This document shows, piece by piece, positions 22,301 through 32,192 of a DNA stretch of 64,000 bases. Every line of letters starts with the position of its first letter. Positions within the stretch are counted from its first letter, which is position 1. Source of the stretch: Micractinium sp. NFX-FRZ (lineage: Eukaryota; Chlorophyta; Trebouxiophyceae; Chlorellales; Chlorellaceae); the NCBI GenBank assembly GCA_029339195.1, contig JAPTJF010000006.1, positions 124,001 through 188,000 of the forward strand. The letters run 5' to 3'. Both the position numbers and the translations under genes were made by a program. The notes beneath the pieces were generated by a model. It was not told the DNA's origin. It searched no databases and was given only the letters and a program-made list of their open reading frames with translations.

Positions 22301-23720
22301 CTGCCAGCCGACGCTACGTGAAGATGTGCTGCCACTCCACTCCAACCCTCCCGCCGTGCGCCGGGTTCTTGCGGGCTCCCTCCCGCCCCCGCTTGCATGC
22401 ATCCTTCCGCTGCTCGTGCGCAGGCCCCCGACGCCCTGGACAGAAGCAGTGTGTGAGTCTGTGCCACTGCCCCCACCCTTCTCAAGTGGAGCTTTCCCCT
22501 CTCAAGTGGAGCTTTCCCCTCCTTGCGTTACTTTGGCCTCGTGCGCAGGCCCCCGACGCCCTGGACAGCAAGCAGTTTGTGAAGCTGTGCCGGGATGCCG
22601 GAATCCTGGATGGGCGCCTCACCGCCACCGCCGCCGACCTGGCATTTGTGGCCAAAGCCAAGCCGCTGGTGAGCATGACACCCCCCAATAGTATTTTTTC
22701 AAGGGTGGCACCTGGTGGAGGGGAGGAGGCATTTGTGGCCAAAGCCAGGCCGGTGGTGAGGAAGGCTGATTAGCTTGGATGTCGCCCTGAAACGGGGAGA
22801 GGCAGGCATGGGATGGCTCAGGCAGCGGACGGTGTCAAGAACTAAACTGAATGTGCACGCTGAAGGCAAACGACCATCCTCGGCTGCCAGAGCCGCGCCA
22901 CTCTGCCCACCGGCCTGCTGCTCGCCCCGCCCACGCCGTGCCTCCTCCCCTCGTGCCGTGGTACCGCCCCTGTGTGTTGTACTGCAGGGCGCCCGCAAGA
23001 TCAGCTTCCCCCAGTTCCTGTCGGCCATTGAGCAGCTGGCATTGGAGAAAGGGGTGCTTAAGGGTGGGTGGGTGGGTGGGCGGGCGGGGTGACAGACGTT
23101 GCAACGCGCTGTGGGCGCTCAAGCGCCCCTGCAAGTGGGAATGCAGGTTTGCATGGTGGGCGGAATTGGGGGCCTGGTGTGAGCGGGCTGCCGCGCAGGC
23201 GTGCCGGGGTGGCTCTACCGAGGGGGGGGGTGCCCGCTCGGCTCCCTCTACTGTGCCATGCCATGCAGCCCACCTGCATGCACAGAGCACCCGCGTCGCC
23301 AGCCTGGCAGGCACATCTGTACAGCGCTCCACCTACACCGCTCTACATCCCTGCCCCTGCCCCTGCCCCACCTCTCACTTCTTGCTCCCTGCTGCAGAGG
23401 ACCTGCTGGCACAGGTGGCCGCCTGCCGGGGCCCCAGCCTCAAGGGTGCCCTCACCCCCGACCAGACCGCAGCGCCCTTCAGCACGCGCAGCGCGGCAGC
23501 GGCGGCGGGAGATGCAGGCTCCGCCCGCAGGGCAGCCACGGCAGCAGCTGCTGCCGCTGCCGAGGCACGCAGGGCGGCAACCGCAGCAGCTGCTGCCGCC
23601 GCCCTGGAGGAGGCGGGTGCGGCGGCTGGCCAGGAGGATGCAGCCGTGGCGGCACACAGCGTGCAGGGTGCACCGGGCAACGCTGAGGAGGCGGCTGTCT
23701 CAGATATGGGGAAGCTGTGA
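19363..23720 (+). CDS. EF-hand-like protein with two p25-alpha (TPPP) domains
   Basis: Ten exons: 19363-19539, 19799-19876, 20028-20162, 20526-20651, 21027-21177, 21432-21625, 21956-22054, 22549-22668, 22988-23063, 23398-23720 (about 492 residues). The exon 2 acceptor could also be at 19805, and exon 7 could start at 21959. A degenerate EF-hand lies at about residues 60-85 (ADKRTKDGRLDLAEF; loop positions 1 and 3 are not acidic). p25-alpha domain 1 follows (LRASFLAYAAFG, FMKLCRESGLVG, ARKIGFEQFLDALDLVA; about 95-185). After an Arg/Ser/Gly-rich linker comes domain 2 (FRAFASFGLG, FVKLCRDAGILDG, ARKISFPQFLSAIEQLALEKG; about 295-385). The tail is an Ala-rich helix. The family binds and bundles microtubules and is common in ciliated eukaryotes. 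Two domains plus an EF-hand is an unusual arrangement. Four exon edges are echoed in adjacent introns. Confidence 0.9.
20422..20465 (+). repeat. Intronic copy of p25 exon 4 acceptor edge
   Basis: CCCACAGGCGCGATGCACTA AGCTGTGCCG repeats, about 100 bp upstream, the true exon 4 start CCGCAGGCGCGCTTCATGAA GCTGTGCCGG at 20522. A usable AG is kept, but the copy runs out of the conserved Phe-Met-Lys-Leu-Cys-Arg frame. Confidence 0.8.
20852..20910 (+). repeat. Intronic copy of p25 exon 5 acceptor edge
   Basis: TTTCTGGAGGCTCTCGACAT GGTAGCCTCCAAGGCGGGCA at 20858 duplicates the exon 5 start TTTCTGGATGCCCTGGACCT GGTGGCATCCAAGGCGGGCA at 21027. Both follow long pyrimidine tracts. The upstream copy has CGG before it rather than CAG, so it appears to have lost its acceptor. 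Confidence 0.87.
21364..21396. repeat. Interstitial telomere-like (CCCTAA/CCCTAAA) block
   Basis: The intron between p25 exons 5 and 6 contains a 33 bp run of CCTAA, CCCTAAT, CCTAA, CCCTAAA and CCCTAT units. These are degenerate plant/Chlorella-type telomere repeats (CCCTAAA). It is embedded in single-copy sequence, so it is an internal block, not a chromosome end. Confidence 0.8.
22421..22464 (+). repeat. Intronic copy of p25 exon 8 acceptor edge
   Basis: GTGCGCAGGCCCCCGACGCC CTGGACAGAAGCAGTGTGTG (22418 onward) duplicates GTGCGCAGGCCCCCGACGCC CTGGACAGCAAGCAGTTTGT at 22541. The acceptor is intact; a small deletion shifts the frame in the copy and leads to a TGA. Confidence 0.9.
22727..22762 (+). 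repeat. Intronic copy of p25 exon 8 donor edge
   Basis: GCATTTGTGGCCAAAGCCAG GCCGGTGGTGAGG repeats, about 87 bp downstream, the true exon 8 end GCATTTGTGGCCAAAGCCAA GCCGCTGGTGAGC (22642-22674), including the GTGAG donor. Exon 8 is therefore echoed at both of its edges. Confidence 0.9.
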
Positions 23721-24974
23721 GCCCTGCTGTCTGCCTGCCTGCCATCTGCTATGCTGCCCGCCCACCGGCCGGCCTCACAACGTCAACCCTGGCAGCTGCC
23801 TGCTCGTGTGACACCCGTGTGCAAGTGCGCCTGCACCGCCTGCTGACGCGTTTGCCTGCATGCCCACTAGCCGTCGCTGCGCCCCGCACGAGCCCTCGCA
23901 GCACACCCCGCCTGAGCCTCGATGCCTCAGCAATGACGTTTCCACTGCACCCGCTGTGCCCGCTGTGCCCCGCAGGAGCGTCAGCGGCCGCCCCGTCTTC
24001 AACCTCACTGCCTCGGTTGTGCAGCGCTGCGACGGCTTCTCTGCATGACATGCCGCGCCCGGGCCTGCGTTCAAGCTGGGCGTGGCAGCTGCCGCCACGT
24101 CCGCCCAGCTGCCAAGCCTTGGGTTGCACCTGCTGTGTGATGGCAGCCGCACGCCTGGCTGCCCCCCCCGACCGGCTCTCCCTGGCTGCTCGAGTTGTGC
24201 AGTGCACTTGCTCAATTCAAAGCCCCCTGGCTGGCCACGGCATCCCATGCATGGCTGGCCAGCGGTGGCGGCAGCTGCTCCAGCCGCTCACCCACCTGTC
24301 CAATCCATGTGCATCTCCTGGCAAGCACCTCCAGTATTGGCAACCCCCACCCGGCCGCCCTCTGCTCGTGCACTGTGTTGACTGTGAATGGTGTTGACAT
24401 GTGTCGGGGCGCGCATCAAAGTGCCGCATCGCTTTGCAGTGGCAATGGCAAATAGCAATGCAAGGTTTGGCAGGGTTTCTGTTCAGCTGCGGGCTAAAAC
24501 AATGAAAGCAGGGGTGGGTGGGGCAAGGAACAGGCACAGTCAGTGCGTCTGTGTGCAGGTGTTGCTCACGCAGCAGCATGGGGGATGGGTGTGGCGGCAG
24601 AGGTTGTTCTTCGTCAGTGCAGATGGGAGGAAGGCTGGAGTAGAAGGGGAGCATGGTGGCGGCTGGTGTTGCACCGGAGGCGGCCGCAGGTGTCGGTGGT
24701 ACAGAATTGGTTGGGGAGTAGGTGCAAGGTAGCAGAGTATGTAGGAGAAGGGAGCGAAACAGGGGCATCAAGAGTGCAGTGTGGGAGCAACTAACATTTG
24801 CGAGTCACGAGGCGGCACGCTGAGGGGTGCGCCAGGCGGGCTGGCTTCATGCCTGGGGTGCCTGCAAGGCAGGCTGGCTGGCCGGGCCGGGCTCTCTGGC
24901 AATGGCAAGCGGCGCCGTGGCTTGTGGGCTGGGACCGCCGGCGCACCACTGGGCGGAGCCTGTCCGAACCCAGC
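23721..24974. other. Intergenic between convergent genes
   Basis: This 1254 bp interval separates the p25-alpha stop from the SBP-box stop on the other strand. I see no exon with a recognisable protein segment and no repeat. It presumably holds two 3' UTRs. Confidence 0.45.
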
Positions 24975-26868
24975 CTAGCGCTGCATCATCGACAGCAGCT
25001 GCAGCAGGTGTTGCTCCCTGGCGGGGCGCCGCGCCGAGAGCTGCTTGCGCACAATGTCGGCAGCTGCCTGCTCAGCAGCCAGGCGGCGCAGGCCCGCCAG
25101 GCTGGCGGCAGGGGTGGGGCCTCCCACGGTGGCGCCAGCGGTGGCTCCCGGCCAGCCGGGCAGTTGCTGTAGTTGCGGGGCCTGGGGTGGGGTAGCCACT
25201 AAGAAGCTGGAGGAAGCTGAGACGGTAGGGGCGGTCGCCTGCAGGAGCACAGTGGGGGAAGTGGCATGCGTGGGGCAGGGGTGAGGCAGGAGTGGGCAGC
25301 GGAGCAGTGGCACAGGCACGGCACGGGCGTGTAAGACCGGCCCAAGCTTGCTGCTAGCGCCCCTGGCCGGGCCCCTGGCTGGGTTGTGCCGCCCTCCCCA
25401 CCGCAGCTCACCTGTGCAGCCTGCAGCACGCCTTGCAGCAGCGTCACCGTGCCCTGCAGCAGCGACAGCAGCTGCTGCTGGCGCATCGCTGGCACCTGCG
25501 CTGGTGCCTGCCCGGCCGGCGCAGGCGCCGGCGCCGGGGGCGGTGCTGACGTGGCCACCTGCTGCGAGGAGCAGGGCTCCCCAGAGTCCTTGCGCTCCAA
25601 GCTGATTGTGCTGGCACTGGAGGCGGGGCACGCCTTGTCTGGCGTGCTGGGCTGGCCGGAGCTGCCCTTCTGCCAGCCCTCAGGTTCGGTCACATCAGAG
25701 TCTGCCGAGGGCTGCTGCTTCGCCGCCGCCGCCGGCGCCGCCGGCACGGGCAGCGGCGACGGGCACTCGGCTGCTGCTGCGGTGGACAGCAGCAGCAGCT
25801 GCTGGTGCCACGGCTCCTGCTTCGCCTCCTGCTTCGGCGCCTGCTGCTCCTGCTGCTGCTGCTGGGGCGTGGTGCCCGCAAACCAGGCCACCGGCGGCTG
25901 CTGCAGCTGGTCCAGCGCTGCGTGGTGGGCAGGCAGCGGGGGCGGTGCCGCCGCCAAGCGCGGCCGCTGCTGGCGCTGCTCCCACGGCAGCTCTGCTGCG
26001 CTGCTAGAAGATGGGCTGCTGGATTTCGCGGAAATCAGCTCCGGGGAGCGCCCACGCTTGGTGCCCGCGCTGGCGGTGGCTTCGGGGCTGCCGCCGCCGC
26101 TGCCGCCGCCGCCGTGCTTGGCGGCCGCCAGCTGGCGCTGCCGCGCCTGCCGCTCCTTGCGCCGCTGCGTGTGCCGCTCGAGCCCCGCCCGGCAGCTCAG
26201 CTTCCCCTCGTCAAACTCGCAGAGAGGGTGGAACTTGGAGCACTGCACACACAAGGACAGGCAGGGTGAGAGGGTGAGGAAGAGGGGGAGGGGCGAGGTG
26301 GGAAGCAGTGAGGCGGCAGGCGGGGTGGGGGGAAGCCGGGGGTGGCACGAGGTGGGGGGGCACTGCTACACGCATGCAGCGGGATGGCGTGAGTGCCATG
26401 TGGTGTGGTGGGGAACATGCTTTGAGCAGGGGGCGGGCATGCTGGGGGCATGCAGGCGGGCAGGTGGTAGGCCCCTGGGCGCGCGGCGGGCGGTATGTGT
26501 CCCGTCCCTGCCCCCAGACCTGCTGGCAGAAGCGTCCTGGCACGCCGTCCCCAATATCGACGCTGGGGGAGTTGTAGTGGTGCCTACAGATGCGGTACTT
26601 CTGCAGACACGCAGGCAGGGGCAAGGGAGACAGGGAGTTGCGGGGCGGAGACGCAGGAGCACGCACACGGCGGCGGCGGCGGCGGCAAGGAACCCCCGGC
26701 GGCGGGACCCTCCCCTGCGCACCCCCTGGTGGCCCGCCTCACCGTGCTGTAGCCCGTGTCCAGCGGCGTTCCGCAGCCTGGCACCCGGCAGGCCACCTGC
26801 TGAGGGGCCCGGCGAGGCCCGAGTGAGCGGGCCAGCGCGTCCTGGGAGGGGACGTGCTGCGTGGCCAT
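24975..26868 (-). CDS. SBP-box transcription factor
   Basis: Four exons on the minus strand: 26743-26868, 26520-26600, 25412-26242, 24975-25238. They give 433 residues, all in phase 0. The SBP DNA-binding domain spans residues 27-100. All eight zinc ligands are visible: Cys27, Cys32, Cys47, His50 for the first finger and Cys67, Cys70, His74, Cys86 for the second (RFCQQCSKFH, CEFDEGKLSC). The basic HTQRRKERQARQRQ segment that follows is the nuclear-localisation/recognition tail. SBP factors bind GTAC cores; the Chlamydomonas copper regulator CRR1 belongs to this family. The rest is low-complexity Gln/Ala/Pro/Ser with acidic patches, plausibly an activation domain. The last exon ends in a Leu/Arg-rich helix (LAAEQAAADIVRKQL). 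No ankyrin repeats are present, unlike CRR1 and large plant SPLs, so its target process cannot be named. Confidence 0.95.
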
Positions 26869-28190
26869 GGCGCGCCGCGCTGCCGCTAGCGGGGCTTCGT
26901 CCGGGCGTCAGCCGTGCCTGGGGGAGGTGCTGCTCAGTATCAGAGCGCCGGAACAGAGGAGAGCAAGTGGCGAGTGTGTCCAGTGGTAGGGGCTCGCAGA
27001 GGCGTGACTGAAGGGGCCCTGGCAGCTTGGATAGGCGGGGGTACACACAAACCGTGGGAGGATGAAGTGCGTGGAGCTGAGGGCGAGGCCAATTGTGAGA
27101 AAGCCGAACGTGGATCCGGTGTCCTCTTCGCCGTGCCGGTGACGCCCACCTGCACCTGCACCTGCACGATGGGACACTGTACAGATCCGGGAGACGTCTC
27201 TTTGTCGAGCCTTTACAGCCCTGCTGGCTTCCAGAGGCCCCTCAAAGTTGCGTAGAACCTACACCGGGTCATCTGGGAGCGGATGGTGCATGTTCAAGCC
27301 CTCCTTGCGTGCCTCAGACTGACATGCGCCTTCCCCGCTCCATCCCTTGCAGCAAGATTGCAGTTGAAGACAGGAGAACACGCGTCGAGCAAACCCAGCC
27401 ACTGTTCCCGGCCACGGTTCCCGGCCACTCCGGAGTGTCACAGCGTGTACGTTGGTACACCTGAAGTGCACGTTCACGTGACAGGACAGGGTTCCAAAAG
27501 TTGCTGCCTGTGGGTTTCTAGGTGGCAGCCTATAGCTCTGACCCACGGAGACGTCTGGAAACCGCACGAGGCTCGTGCTAGTGGCCCGAGCGTGACGGGG
27601 ACAGGGCGCCACACGTGGCACCTGCATCAGCCTCTCTCCTTTCCTTTGCCAGCCTGCGCCCTCCTGAACTTGGTTCACACTCGAGCGAACTTCAGCTTGG
27701 AGCGGGCAGACACAGGTACGACGAGTGGCAGCCGGGGACCTGCCCGCTGTCCTGGGCTGCTCTGCTGGAGAGTTGCCATCGGCACCGGTTGGCCCGTGCC
27801 CCGGATGCGTCGCCTTTGCTTGCCTGGCGGTCAGTGCCCTGCCATGCCCGCTCGCGCCCTTCCACAAATTCCAAAGCACCCCCTGCCTGCCGCAGCCTGA
27901 GCGGGAACCCCACTGGAGGGGATGCCCCACCTGTGGAGAGTTCCCTCCTGTATGACCGCTCAGCACCCCGCAGAACCCCAACCTGGGGTGATGCGCCAAG
28001 CGCTGGGCGTCTGGCAAAACCTTGCCATTTGTACCCCCCTGGGAAAGGGGAACAACAGGCTGAGGAATTGCGGCATGCAGGCGGGGCATGGGGCTGCGCT
28101 CTGACGCGTTTGCAGTCACCCGGGCAGCGGCGGCGGGGTGCATGAGAACCCCGCACCCCGCCTGCTGTGTCACGCCAGAGAGACAATGCA

Positions 28191-28303
28191 GAATAAGAAG
28201 CAGAGTAGCAATAAGAATAACAAGAAGAAGAAGGAGGATAATAATAATAAGAATAATAATAATAAGAATAAGAATAAGAAGAATAACAAGAAGAAGATGA
28301 AGA
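28191..28303. repeat. AAT/AAG trinucleotide-rich tract
   Basis: About 113 bp made almost wholly of AAT, AAG, AAC and AGG triplets on the plus strand. It is very low in GC inside GC-rich surroundings. On the minus strand it would translate to an artificial Ile/Leu run. It looks like an old interrupted trinucleotide microsatellite. Confidence 0.9.
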
Positions 28304-28428
28304 ACACGCCCACAGGCGTGGGTTGGGGAACCATCACTGGTGTGGGCCCCCACGGCGGGGCCCCTTCTGCGCTGCCAACCGGCCAGCAAACTGATGCATA
28401 GCGAGCGGCCCGCCATGAACAGCTGCCC

Positions 28429-28503
28429 GGATGCTCACACCTCACTAGGCAGCAAGGATGGTGGCTGCCTGGGTGCTCACACCTGACTGGGCAGCAAGGA
28501 TCC
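28429..28503. repeat. Direct repeat, about 33-40 bp, two copies
   Basis: TGCTCACACCTCACTAGGCA GCAAGGAT at 28432 is repeated as TGCTCACACCTGACTGGGCA GCAAGGAT at 28473, with GGTGGCTGCC between the copies and again downstream. No function is apparent. Confidence 0.75.
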
Positions 28504-30425
28504 ACTGGAGGGTGGTGGCTGCCCTCCACTGGGGCTGCCCCGCCAGGCAGCGTGAGCGGTTCGGGACAATTCTGCCGCAGCTGTTGCTTTTCCCCCCACT
28601 GGTTATACATGACTTAAAGCCACAATTGGAGAGAGGCTTGCGGGCAACATGCAGCGCTGGTGCAGCGGTTGCTGTGGTGCACCCGGCGGCACGGTGGCGC
28701 CCCCGCCGGGGTGCGTAATGGCAGGCACTGACTGCGCACTGCACCGTGTGCTTCGGCGCACTTTGACATCTGCAATGGACTGAATGGCGTTGCCGCTACA
28801 TGCAGACGCCGGTTTGCTGTCTCGCCCACGCCTAGCCCCCCAGAGAGAGTGGTGCTGCCCGCGGCGGCGGCGGCGGCGGTGGCGGCCCCTGCACAGCTGG
28901 CAAAACATGTTTGCCTCCGGAAGCGCGAGTTAGTAGTGCTGACACATGCATGTTCATGTCCGCTGCAGTCAAATGAGCCACCGATCGGCCGCAGCGGGCT
29001 AATCTCGCGCCGTGGAATTTCTAAAATCACGGGCCGGTCTGAACACAGTCTGCGCGCTGTTGTTAACGCGACGGGAGCTCTGGAGTGGCCGATGACGAGC
29101 GCGAAGGAGCCCATCTTCGAACTGGCATCGCTGCCGTGCGGTTGGAGTGGGCGTACGCGCACGACAGGGCACTCCATCCGGCCAGATCCAGCCGTGCCCC
29201 AGCCCATACGAAAGTGGCACAGTGACCGTGGTTCCACCCACGCTGGAGGCTTTTGGTGTGATGTCAGATAGGTTAAAAATGCCAGGTGCCCCCCGATGCG
29301 ATCCGAGAGGCTGCTAAGAAGGCACTTGCTCGGAGAGGTGCGTGCGTGCTGTCCTCCGTGCTGTCCTCCGTACATGGCCCCAAGCTGGCAGCCTCTGCGG
29401 ACCACCAGGAGCCTGCAACGCACCAACCGGAACCTTCATGCTGTCGCCACAACCTCCTGAGCGGCCGCCCTGCCCTCTGCACTCACCCCTGGCTCAGGCT
29501 AACATGCATGCGGGCTCATCATATGAGCGCTGACGGGGCGGTCCGGTACCACCTGCCCGCCGCCTGCCCGCCAATCCGTCTTTCGACAGCCCCCTGCACA
29601 GCAGGCAACCCATTGTCTGCAGCGCTGCATGTCACTTTGCGTATGCACCTCTGCCCGCTGATGTCATTGCTTCAAGTCAGCAGCTGCTGTCACAGTCTCA
29701 ATTCCGGGTGGCTTGAATGAGCAACGACAAGCGTGCGGCAGCGGCGCCGCCGTAACACGCCCCACTCATGGCCCTTGGCCAGAACAAGCTCCGCAGGTGC
29801 CAGGCTTGGGTCATGGTGCGGCAGGCCAGCGTCTTCAAAACAGGGGGGCCAGGGGCCCGGGCGAGGCTAAGGTGGGCTGAGCAGCGCTCCGGGGAAGGAT
29901 GCCTGCCTGGGACAGGGGCCGACGGCGAAATGCACGGTGACTGTTGTATATGGACCCCGCACAGTAGCGGTGCAAAATGCAGCAACGCGACACCAGGTGA
30001 TGAACAGTACGCCACCCTACACAACCCAAAGAGTTGAAACAGTACGCCCCAGCTGTCTCCTGGGAATCTGTGTCGCAAATTTCGTTGGCAAACAACAGAC
30101 TGGAAGCCCAAACAAGTTGCGAGCGGGCGAGGAGTGTGCCAACTGGTGCTCTGCGGGAGCTCCATGTGGCAGCCCGCGCCCCAGCCCCGCCTGGCGCTTG
30201 CGCCCTGACCACAGCATGCACAGCATGTGCGTGCTGTACTCACGCTGCTGCGGGCCGCTCTACTTGGGTGTGGGAATGCACAGTCCGCCTCCTGCACGCT
30301 CTGCTAGGTTCCTGTATACAGACTACGTAGTGCAGTGAGCCGGTTGGATTGGGCCGTGAAGGCGACCGCGGGACTGCATGCAATTCCCTCCAACATGTTA
30401 CATGATGCCGCTAAGGAAAGTATTA

Positions 30426-30430
30426 TTACA
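30426..30430 (-). terminator. Possible TGTAA polyadenylation signal of SGNH gene
   Basis: TGTAA on the minus strand lies 50 nt after the SGNH hydrolase stop codon, a suitable place for a chlorophyte polyadenylation element. Support is positional. Confidence 0.4.
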
Positions 30431-30479
30431 ACAAGTAGTGGTTGCAGCGGACTGCGCAGCAGCAATCCGAATGCTGGAC

Positions 30480-32192
30480 TCACGCCTTGCTCGACGTTGG
30501 ACCCGGCGGCATGCTAGGCTTTGGCGGCGGCCCCGGCGGCGTGCTGGGCTTTGGCGGCGGCGACGGGCTGCGCCTGGGCAGCGGTGGCGGGCTGCGCTTG
30601 GGCGGCGGTGGTGGCGGGCTGCGCTTGGGCGGCGGTGGTGGCGTGCTGGGCTTTGGCGGCGGCGACGGGCTGCGCTTGGGCAGCGGTGGTAGCGAGCTGC
30701 GCTTGGGCGGCGGTGGTGGCGGGTTGCGCTTGGGCGGCGGTGGTAGCAAGCTGCCCCTGGGTGGCGGCAGCGGCGGGCTGCGCTTGGGCGGCGGTGGTAG
30801 CGAGCTGCGCTTGGGTGGCGGCAGCGGCGGGCTGCGCTTGGGCGGCGGCGGCTGCGGCGCCTCCTTGGCCTGCTGCTCCTGCACCGCGGCTGCAATGCCC
30901 GGCTGCAGGCAGCTGAAGAGCGAGTCATAGCCGGCAGCCACCGGGTGCAGCCCATCTTTGAATAGAGTTTTGTTAGCGGGGTTGAGCAACGCGCCGCAGG
31001 TGCTGTAGAGAGCGCCCAGCTGCTTGAACCGTGCGGCTGTCATGTTGTACTGCGCCTTCAGCTGCTTGTACCTCGCCACCGTGGCGGGCAGCGGCGCCCA
31101 CACGACCACGGTGGTACGAGGCATGGCGCCCTGCAGCCACTCCACCAGCTGGGCCACCTTTTCGGCGGGCTGGTCCTGCAAGGGGGGGGTGTTAGCGCGT
31201 GAGCGAGGCATCACCATGGGGTACAACTGTGCTGTAATTGTTTGTCTCGACGTTGCAGATGCATGGCCTCTTGATGCGGCTACGGTCCAGACAGCATCCA
31301 GGGATGAGACGGGCCAGGGCAGCGAGGCCAACAGCTGTGCTGTAGCACGCTAGAACATTTAGCATTGGTAATCCGACCTGGACAAGGCATCCTGGCATGG
31401 CGCTTTTGTTCGGCTGATTGTGCTACATGTGCAGTCTGTTGATGTCTCACCTCGGGTGCATTGTTGATCCCAATCAAGATGACGGCGACGCGCGGGCCAA
31501 CCGCAGGGCGCTCCCGCCCGCTGCCAATGCGCCACGCCAGCTCCTCTACCGTGCTGCCGGGCATGCCCAGCGCCGCGGTGCGCATGGCGGGGAACCACTT
31601 GGGCAGCATCTGGCGCAGGCAGCAGGGACCAAGGGCGTGCAATACATCAGGAACGAGCAGATCAAGGGAGGCGCACACGTGCAGCGTGTGCGCAGCACCA
31701 CTGCAGGCGCAACCCCCATGTCCTTGCCCGCGCCACCCCGCCAACCAGATTTCCAACACCAAGCCAGCCACCCTAAACCCACCACCAAACCAGAGGAGAT
31801 TACTGACCAACCCAAGCTCTCACCTCTTGGAAACGGAGGTTCAGGTTGGCGGTGATTGAATCGCCAAAAAAAAGGACATCCAGGGGCTTTCCATACTCGT
31901 TTGCGAGCGCAATAGTGCGGTTGTTGTTTTTTTCAGAAACTGTCCGAATGTTGTTGACACGGCCAAGCGGCGCCGCCCATGAGGGCAGCGGCGGCGCAGG
32001 CCCCGCCCATGGAGGCAGCGGCGGCGGCGGCCCTGCCCATGGAGGCAGCCGCGGCGGCGGCTCCGCCCATGAGCGCACAGGTGGCGGTGGCCTCGCCCGT
32101 GAGGGCACTGGCGGCGGCGGCACGGCGGCGGCGACGGCGGCAAGCGTCAGCAGCGTGAACGCCAGTACCGGCAGGCTGCACGAGCGGTGCAT
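30480..32192 (-). CDS. Secreted SGNH/GDSL hydrolase with proline-rich arms
   Basis: Three exons on the minus strand: 31824-32192, 31451-31609, 30480-31175. They give 407 residues, all in phase 0. The start at 32192 gives a signal peptide (SLPVLAFTLLTLAAVAAA, cleavage near 23). Residues 24-76 are Pro-rich repeats with PPWAG units. The catalytic core is at about 80-275. Block I is FFGDSI with nucleophile Ser112, block II Gly in GMPGST (about 138-143), block III GINN (170-173), and block V DGLH with Asp250 and His253. These are the SGNH family esterase/lipase/carbohydrate-esterase landmarks. Residues about 285-407 are extensin-like PPPPKRS/PPPPPKRSP repeats, likely hydroxyproline-glycosylated and wall-anchoring. 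A role in trimming acyl or acetyl groups from wall or extracellular polymers is inference. The Gly-rich reading on the opposite strand is a shadow of these repeats. Confidence 0.88.
30513..30870. repeat. DNA repeat array encoding the PPPPKRSP tail
   Basis: Imperfect units of about 30 and 18 bp built from GGGCTGCGCTTGGGCGGCGG (plus strand) encode the Pro/Lys/Arg/Ser repeats of the SGNH protein. Unit lengths are multiples of three, so expansion keeps the frame. Confidence 0.85.

Larger units (their letters stand above)
26869..30479. other. Gene-poor region with AT-rich tract
   Basis: No exon chain with a recognisable domain could be read on either strand in this 3.6 kb. Long open frames exist (27259-28416 and 28614-29426, both minus), but their translations are compositionally odd and cross the microsatellite. 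A 33-40 bp direct repeat occurs at 28429-28503. The SBP promoter should lie in the first few hundred bases, and the SGNH gene 3' UTR in the last hundred. Confidence 0.4.

Noticed and set aside
27259..28416. Long minus-strand open frame with a striking Ile/Leu run
   Set aside because: The hydrophobic run is only the translation of the AAT/AAG microsatellite. The rest has no domain-like pattern and GC-rich DNA yields many such frames.
28614..29426. 270-codon minus-strand open frame
   Set aside because: No recognisable motif, no supporting splice structure, and it overlaps equally long frames on the other strand.
30442..30930. Gly/Leu-rich plus-strand frame (LRLGGGG repeats)
   Set aside because: It is the antisense shadow of the PPPPKRSP tail, which continues in frame from an intact SGNH hydrolase with catalytic Asp and His.
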